Positions 56,883 to 64,000 of a stretch of 64,000 bases of DNA are shown here, piece by piece. Under the pieces are notes generated by a model that worked only from the letters and a program-made list of their open reading frames with translations, searched no databases and had not been told where the DNA came from. Source of the DNA: Phaseolus vulgaris (Eukaryota > Streptophyta > Magnoliopsida > Fabales > Fabaceae); assembly GCF_000499845.2 (NCBI RefSeq), contig NC_023755.2, positions 1,815,530 through 1,879,529 on the forward strand, written 5' to 3'. The number at the start of each line of letters is the position of its first letter. Position 1 is the first letter of the stretch. Position numbers and translations under genes: made by a program.

Positions 56883-59480
56883 GGGTAACCACTTACATAG
56901 ACACGGGTAATCAGTTTTTTGAACGAGTGCGTTGGTGCGCGAAATTGGGGGTTTGCCAAGTCCATGGTTGGTCCAATTGTGTGTAGTTGGCAATTTGGAG
57001 TGTGTGGGGGTTGAGCGTGAGATTTGAGTGTTGTGATGTTCATGAGGAAGTCATCATTCCTGGTTTTTTGGATAAACTTGGTCCTGTCAAGGGTTGATGA
57101 CAATTAATGTAACACAGGTAACCACTTACAGAGACACGGGTAACCAATTTTTTTAGTAACTGCGTTGGTGCATGTTAGGGGTTTGGCAAGTCCATGGTTG
57201 GTCCAATTGTGTGTAGTTGGCAATTTGGAGTCCGTGGGGGTTGAGTATGAGATTTGAGAGTTGTGGTGTTCATGAGGAAGTCATACTTCCTGGTTTTTTG
57301 GATAAACTTCGTCTTGTCAAGGGTTGATGGAAGTTAACGTAACACAGGTAACCACTAACACACACACGAGTAACCAGTTTTTTGAGTGAGTGCATTGGTG
57401 CACAAAATTGGGGGTTTGCCAAGTCCATGGTTGGTCCAATTGTGTGTAGTTGGCAATTTAGAGTCCGTGGGGGTAGAGTATGAGATTTGAGTGTTGTGGT
57501 GTTCATGAGGAAGTAATCATTCCTGGTTTTTTGAATAAACTTCGTCCTGTCAAGGGTTGATGGCAGTTAACGTAACACAGGTAACCACTTACACAGACAT
57601 GGGTAACCCGTTTTTTAAGTGACTGCGTTGGTGCGCGAAATTGCGGGTTTGGCAAGTCCATGGTTGGTCCAATTGTGTGTAGTTGGCAATTTGGAGTCCG
57701 TGGGGGTTGAGTTTGAGATTTGAAAGTTGTGGTATTCATGAGGAAGTCATCATTCCTAGTTTTTTTGGATAAACTTCGTCCTGTCAAGGGTTGATGGCAG
57801 TTAGCATAACACAGGTAACCACTTACACACACGAATAACCAGTTTTTTTAGTGACTGCGTTGGTGCGCGAAATTGCGGGTTTGACAAGTCTATGGTTGGT
57901 CCAAATATGTGTTGCTGGCAATTTGGAGTCCGTGGGGGTTGAGTTTGAGATTTGAGTGTTGTGGTATTCATGAGGAAGTCATAATTCCTGGTTTTTTGGA
58001 TAAACTTCGTCTTGTCAAGGGTTGATGGCAGTTAACGTAACACAGGTAATCATTTACACAGACATGTGTAACCTGTTTTTGGAGTGAGTGCATTAGTGCG
58101 CAAAATTGGGGGTTTGGCAAGTCCATGGTTGGTCCAATTGTGTGTAGTTGGCAATTTGGAATCCGTGGGGATTGAGTATGAGATTTGAGTGTTGTGGTTT
58201 TAATGAGGAAGTCATCATTCCTAGTTTTTTGGATAAACTTCGTCCTTTCAAGGGTTAAAGTAACACAGGTAACCACTTACAAACACGGGTAACATGTTTG
58301 TTTAGTGAGTGCGTTGGTGCGCAAAATTGGGGGTTTGCCAAGTCCATGGTTGGTCCAATTGTGTGTAGTTGGCAATTTGGTGTGCGTGAGGGTTGAGTGT
58401 GAGATTTGAGTATTGTGGTGGTAATGATGAAATCATCATTCCTGGTTTTTTGGATAAATTTGGTTCTGTCAAGGGTTGATGGCAGTTAACGTAACACAAG
58501 TAACCACTTACACAAACACAGGTAACCAGTTTTTTGAATGAGTGCGTTGGTGCGCGAAATTGAGGGTTTGCCAAGTCCATGGTTGGTCCAATTGCGTGTA
58601 GTTGGCAATTTGGAGTGCGTGGGGGTTGAGTGTGAGATTTGAGTGTTGTGGTGTTCATGAGGAAGTCATCATTCCTGTTTTTTTGGATAAACTTCGTCCT
58701 GTCAAGGGTTGATTGCAGTTAACGTAAAACAGGTAACCACTTACACACACGGGTAACCAGTTTTTTGAATGAGTGCGTTGGTGCGCAAAATTGGCGGTTT
58801 GCCAAGTCCATGGTTGGTTTAATTGTGTGTAGTTGGCAATTTGGAGTGCGTGGGGGTTGCGTGTGAGATTTAAGTGTTGTGGCGTTCATGAGGAAGTCAC
58901 CATTCCTGGTTTTGTGGATAAACTTGGTTCTATCAAGGGTTGATGGCAGTTAACGTAACAGGTAACCACTTATAGAAACACAGGTAACTAGTTTTTTCAG
59001 TGAGTGCGTTGGTGCGCGAAATTGGGGGTTTGGCAAGTTAATGGTTGGTCCAATTGTGTGTAGTTGGCAATTTGGAGTCCTTGGGGGTTGAGTATGAGAT
59101 TTGAGTGTTATGGTGTTCATGAAGAAGTCATCATTCTACGTTTTTTGCATAAACTTCGTCCTGTCAAGGGGTGATGGCAACTAACGTAACACAGGTAACC
59201 ACTTACACACACACGGGTAATCAATATTTTGCACACACGGGTAATCAATATTTTGAGTGAGTGCGTTGATGCGCGAAATTGGGGGTTTGGCAAGTTCGTG
59301 GTTGGTCCAATTGTGTGTAGTTGGCAATTTAGAGTCTGTGGGGGTTGAGTATGAGATTTGAGTGTTGTGGTGTTCATGACGAAGTCATCATTCCTGGGTT
59401 TTTGGATAAACATCATCCTGTCAAGGGTTGATGGCGGTTAATGTAACACAGGTAACCACTTACACAGACATAGGTAACCA
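56883..59480. repeat. Tandem array, about 232-bp unit, about 11 copies
   Basis: Units start ggtaaccacttacacagaca near 56885, 57117, 57347, 57580, 57814, 58047, 58267, 58499, 58731, 58961, 59191 and 59450. Each contains gagtgcgttggtgcgcgaaa, ccaagtccatggttggtcca, attgtgtgtagttggcaatt, tcatgaggaagtcatcattc and cgtcctgtcaagggttgatg. Identity is roughly 88-95% by eye. Minus-strand ORFs of about 60-118 codons recur but break differently in each copy. Complementary phrases tie it to the array at 42.1-42.8 kb. Confidence 0.95.
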
Positions 59481-60450
59481 GACAAAAACCACTAACTACG
59501 GCCAACCCATGTGTTGAAAAATGAAAAGTGGACACCCAAGTTCCAAAAACCATACATTGCAAAAAACAACACTTCATTACTTCGTCAACAGACAAAGACA
59601 TTTACTTTTACCTTGTGTCGAACGCCGTAGAAAACAAATGACACCTTCTAGGGTTGTTTGACCCTCCCTCTAACAACATTATGGTTATTTCTCCCTCCCT
59701 CCGCCAAGATGACGACGCTACGAATGTTTCTTATGTGCTTTGATTAAAACTTTTTGCGGTTCTTTGTCCCTCGCTCCAGTAAGACCACGACGATATGGTT
59801 GTTCTTTGTCCCTCCCACCTCCAACAACAATGCTCTCAGTAAACCCTTTGCCTCCAAATTCTCCCGCTTCCACAACAAAGTAAAAACCAAAACCCACGCT
59901 CAAACCCTAAAGTTGCCATTCTACCCTCATATAAATGAATTTTCACACCGGTTTCCATTACAAACTAATGTAATATAACCACACAACTAAACTGCCCTCA
60001 GTTTAAAATACATGTATTACATCGGTTTCTTCTACAAACTGATTTAATATTCAAACGCATTTGAATTTGAAAAATATGCATTACATTACATCGGCCTCTT
60101 CTACAAACCGATGTAATAAACCCACACCTATGAATTTGCAAAACATGGCTTACATCGGCTTCCTCTACTAAATCCTAAACCCTAAACCCCACGAAACCAC
60201 CATTAGTTTAAGAGCTTCACAAACGAAAGAAACAACCATGGGGGCGACGATGGCACAACGAAGACGTTTACTAGTTCCATCAGTTCATAACCGAAAGAAA
60301 CCCTCTGCACATGGCAATGACAAAACAAATACGTTTACTTACATCGGTTGGTAGTGACGACGTTGCCATATTCGGTACGTGCGAATTACTATTACGCCTA
60401 TTTCTTAACATTTGTTGCATTCCCCTTATTGCCACATCACTACTAGGACA
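59481..60450. other. Repeat-derived DNA with ACATCGG…CCGATGT palindromes
   Basis: Holds at least three imperfect palindromes of the form ttacatcggcctcttctac then aaaccgatgtaat (near 59945, 60020, 60085, with half-sites near 60150 and 60345), a short telomere-like cctaaaccctaaacccc at 60176, and CACTACTAGG at 60438. Such features are typical of subterminal parts of plant CACTA elements. No transposase and no matching second end were found. Confidence 0.5.
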
Positions 60451-61480
60451 ATTACCATAAACCTCATTGCCTCATCGTCAATTACTGTCACACAAGCGGT
60501 GTCAAGTCTGTGTTAGTAGCAGAGAATTTTAATAAAACATTTTCGATTTTATATACATATAGACACATGTAGATGCAATATTTCATAATGAAATATAGGT
60601 TGTTATGTTATTACTTACATCAAACACTTGATTTGATTATGTATTATTTTATAATATTCTAATATAATCATGTACATATTCTCTTATCCTTTCAATATTA
60701 TATTATGTTGCAAATTTTTTAACAATTTCAATTTCACACATTAATTATAAAAAGTGAGTAAAACTTTTAAAGATTTTAAATAGATAAATTATGTCAAACT
60801 AACACTACCTCTTCAATGAAGGCATGTTACATTAACACGACAAATTCATTACCTTAACACACGATTCACCCATTATAATAATTTTTTAAAAAGTTTATCT
60901 CACCTTAACATGACTTACTTACTTTAATAATTTTTTAAAATTCTACTTACTTGAATAATTAATATGTAAAATTACACTAGTAAGATATCGTTCCCTAATA
61001 ATGGAGCCGAGTTATGAATAATTATATGTGCAATGAAGACGAAATCAAATTACTTGTAAAAGGGACAAGATTAAAATTTGTATGCATAATTCAATACATT
61101 TGAGGTTAGTGAAAATGACTTGCTTTTCTTAGATGTTTGAGATAGAAGATTTTGCTCATCATTCATAAAAATGGTCTAATTTCTAGTCATACATTTTTAT
61201 GTTAAGTAGAATATTGAATGCTGTTATTTTTTTCAAAATAATTTGGTAAACCATGAATATAACCAGAAGATTCAATCCACACTCCAGGTGCGCAACAAAA
61301 CTTTCTTCTCACTTTAGTTTTAATTCAATTTTGATTTCATTAATTGAGTTAAAATTGTTTGCTATTTTTTCATTATAGAAGTTGTACTCATTTGTTTTAC
61401 ATGTTACTCAATGCAAACACAAGTCGTGAGAAAAAAAAAAGTAGCTTCACTTCAACACAGGTTGTTCAAGACGTGTTAGA
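60451..61480. other. AT-rich intergenic DNA
   Basis: No gene, array or inverted pair recognised. Confidence 0.45.
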
Positions 61481-62260
61481 CACAAGTTGCCAAAAAACTA
61501 TCAACACTACGTTTTGAAATTTTTTTTTCTCGAAATGTCACCAATCTCGACTTTAACCCATCCAGATTTAAGCATATTCTGTTGTAAATATGCGTTATAT
61601 ATATATATATATATGAAGAAAGCGAATCGTTGCAGTGCACATTCTTCAGAGTCGTTGCAGATCGATGGACACCGCGAGATCTTCTCCGTTTTTTCTGGTG
61701 ATCCGTTTCTCCACTTGCTTTCAGTTTCAAGTTCGTGCCTTTGAGTTTGAAAGGGTTTTGGGAACGTTGCAAGACCTGTTCCACGGTCTTCCTTTTGTTG
61801 TGGTGGCCTTCCACCATTTTCGACGCGTCTCCGGCGTCACCTTTGAACCGCCGGAACAACTTTCTCCATATCCCCTTTTTCGTGGGTTTTGAGCTTCTCT
61901 CCTTGCCTATAAATAAGAGGCACGAGAATGCTCAAACACACTGGCTTACTGCACATCCTTCTCCTCTTCTTCTTCCTCACAGCACTCACCACCGTGCCTT
62001 CCTCTTCCTCTCCTCTTTTCATTCTTTTTTTTTTAAATTATAACATTCCATTATAATAGATCTGGGTTTATTGTGTTTTACTCCTAGAAGGGCACCTTGC
62101 TAGTTATGATCCTCGGAAATTACTGGGAAGTTCCTATTATATCCTATGGGACTTACGCAATACATCGCGGATAAGTCCTTACGGACAATGATTACTCACG
62201 CCTCGGGAAACCAATTTTGTTCGTGTTTTAAAGCCTATTTTACTATAATCGTAAGGATTT
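61481..62260 (+). mobile_element. Ty1/copia LTR and leader
   Basis: A U3-like region with a (TA)n tract at about 61595-61614, a TATA box in cctataaataagaggcacg at 61908, then pyrimidine-rich sequence and a leader running to the gag ATG at 62261. The part at 62100-62215 follows the solo LTR at 33.7-33.8 kb. The left border is uncertain and no primer-binding site was clear. Confidence 0.6.
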
Positions 62261-63243
62261 ATGGCTGAAAATACGGACAACAACAACACTGCTCCGGGAC
62301 TGTCAAATGTTGTTTCCGCAACGCAAACCATTTTTGCGAAACCATTTCTGGATGTCTCCAAAATTGAAGTCTTCACTGGTCAGAAATTCCGACGTTGGCA
62401 AGAACGCGTGTCCACCCTATTGGACATGTACGAAGTTGCTCTTGCACTTACAACTTCCAAACCCGACTCAACCACGACTGCGAAACAAGTTGACGATTGG
62501 ATCCATGCAAATAAGGTATGTCGTCACACTTTACTCAGTGTGTTATCTAACGATTTGTTCGATGTTTATGCTTCTTATAAGAATGCGAAAGATATTTGGG
62601 ATTCTCTTATCCTCAAATATACTGCCGAAGACATCGTCAAACAAAGATTCGTAATTGCAAACTACTACCGCTGGGAGATGATCGAAGGCAAAGACATCAA
62701 AATCCAAATAAACGAATATCACAAGCTAATTGAAGATATCAAAACTGAAAGCATAACCTTGCCGGATGAATTCGTGTCTGAACTCTTGATCGAAAAGCTT
62801 CCACAATCTTGAACGGATTACAAACAACAACTGAAGCACAGACAAAAGCAGATGCCACTATCAGATCTGATCATCCACATCATCATCGAAGACACAAACA
62901 GGAAGGAGTGCACTGCTGCAAAGGCCAAAACTCTGTCTGCCAAAGCAAACGTGGTAGAAGACAAACTAGCTCCAAAAAGGTACGAGAAAAAATTTGATCA
63001 TAAAAAGAAATATAACAAATTCTCTCGTCCCAGTGGAACTAACCCCTCTCTCAAGAAAAAGGGTAATTGCTTTGTCTGTGGAAAGCCATGTCATCATACA
63101 CCTCAGTGCAGACATAAGGCCAAAAACGACTATCCTCTTAAGGCAAATCTAGCCGAAGGGGAAGATACTATTGTGGCAGTCGTTTCACAAGTAAACATTG
63201 TGACAAATGTGAGCAAATGGGTGATAGTATATAAATATATTTA
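62261..63243 (+). pseudogene. Ty1/copia gag, interrupted and truncated
   Basis: Capsid-forming gag of a copia retrotransposon, starting MAENTDNNNTAPGLSNV at 62261. It has the family sequence FTGQKFRRWQERV, AKDIWDSLILKYTAED and YRWEMIEGKDIKIQINEYH, and the zinc knuckle CFVCGKPCHHTPQC (CX2CX4HX4C) near 63067-63108. A TGA at 62810-62812 replaces the TGG expected in LPQSW-TDYK, so it breaks a single frame that would otherwise run to 63243. The frame then leaves the family after VSQVNIVTNVSKW, where the protease should begin, and passes into AT-rich DNA, so protease, integrase, RT and RNase H are missing. Confidence 0.9.
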
Positions 63244-64000
63244 GAAAATAATTAATAAAGTAAAACTTTAAAATTAATTTAATGTAAAAAATATTTTTTT
63301 GAAAATCTAAATTAAAGTTGAAATGAAATTGAAGTTAAAATACAAAATTATTATATAACTTAATAAATAGATAAATATTCCACAATAAAAATATATTGAA
63401 ATAAAATTATCAGAATTTAAATAAATGGTTTTTTAATATAAAACATATAATAATAAAATATTAAATTTATTTTATTTTATTAAATATTTTCGTATTTTAT
63501 TTTATTATTGATTTTAAAATAGTAATAAAATATATTTATAAATATTCAATTATTATGTACTACATATCAATTTAAAAATATATAATAAAGTTAATTTAAA
63601 ATTTAATTGATTAAATTTATTTTTCTTATACATTAAAATAAGTTTTTTTATAAAAATATTATAATTCAAATTATTTTATTTATTATAATATTATTTATTT
63701 TAATGATAATTAATTATGTTTGTTGTTTAGAACTTTCAAGAAAAAACTACAAAAAAAAATTTCATCACAATTTTTCTTGCTTTAACATTTTTATTTTTGC
63801 ACTTTTATTTTGGGAGCCGTCTCCATATTTTCATAGTGGGAACAAAGTGAGGTGTGCCTTTTGAGTGCCTAACTAAATGACATAATTAGTCATCAAAGCT
63901 AGCAACTTCATGGACCACTTTTCATTGCATATGAAAATACACTTAAAAAAATTTAAATTTTTTTATTGATATCTAAAATAGTTTCTATTATTAATAAAAA
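63244..64000. other. AT-rich DNA to the window end
   Basis: Extremely AT-rich (63250-63720), then slightly more mixed. No gene recognised. Confidence 0.5.

Noticed and set aside
56846..59416. Repeated minus-strand frames of about 60-118 codons in the 232-bp array
   Set aside because: They run across unit borders, shift with each copy and have no recognisable product; satellite shadow frames.
60176..60192. An interstitial telomere
   Set aside because: Only about two CCCTAAA units; such short telo-boxes are common near plant promoters and in transposons.

Overview
The window reads as plant nuclear DNA, almost certainly a eudicot and most likely a legume of the Phaseolus/Vigna/Glycine group. 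The evidence is AT-rich intergenic DNA, short GT-AG introns, dense Ty1/copia and Ty3/gypsy debris, and a TRIM element of a type I know from legumes; the legume assignment is inference. There is no bacterial or viral gene organisation. About 60% of the window is repeats, and only a few genes can be reconstructed exon by exon.

Genes. (1) 10.5-14.6 kb, plus strand: a complete six-exon gene for the mitochondrial ATP synthase OSCP (subunit O), 245 aa. Its third intron carries a nuclear insertion of plastid DNA with a decayed trnH-GUG. (2) 17.1-25.0 kb, minus strand: a 16-exon DNA ligase 1 gene. Every catalytic motif is recognisable, but one base appears missing at the start of exon 7, a (GT)n(TA)n microsatellite replaces the end of exon 4, and intron 8 holds nested transposons. 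(3) 29.5-30.6 kb, plus: an unrecognised 364-codon Lys/Arg-rich repeat ORF lying directly behind a copied piece of gene 4. (4) 35.5-39.4 kb, plus: a 14-exon WDR55-type WD40 gene whose last exon is tandemly duplicated, so the normal C-terminal tail is lost; its fifth intron holds a Mutator-like element with a 9-bp target duplication.

Repeats and gene debris. 0.36-2.26 kb: copia RT/RNase H remnant. 4.13-8.45 kb: eight copies of a ~540-bp satellite. 27.5-33.1 kb: a 4.4-kb segment with the Lys-rich ORF between two 576-bp direct repeats. 33.4-34.2 kb: a copia LTR and a complete 378-bp TRIM. 39.9-42.8 kb: copia RT remnant, a TIR element, a 26-bp GC-rich minisatellite and a ~229-bp tandem array. 43.4-44.0 kb: a ~178-bp array. 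45.8-47.8 kb: broken exons of two unrelated genes (MAP70 and a bacterial-type PEP carboxylase) side by side on the minus strand. 48.3-56.7 kb: a Ty3/gypsy LTR with primer-binding site at the left and a pol tail at the right, and between them a GC-rich, repeatedly rearranged array encoding a proline-rich (SDPLPEP)n protein on the antisense strand. 56.9-59.5 kb: a ~232-bp array related to the 42-kb array. 61.5-63.2 kb: copia LTR, leader and gag, truncated.

The best candidates for something undescribed are the chimeric Lys-rich repeat gene, the antisense proline-rich array inside the gypsy element, and the block of captured gene fragments between related tandem arrays. All positions and reading frames were derived by hand; family assignments come from remembered family motifs, not database searches.
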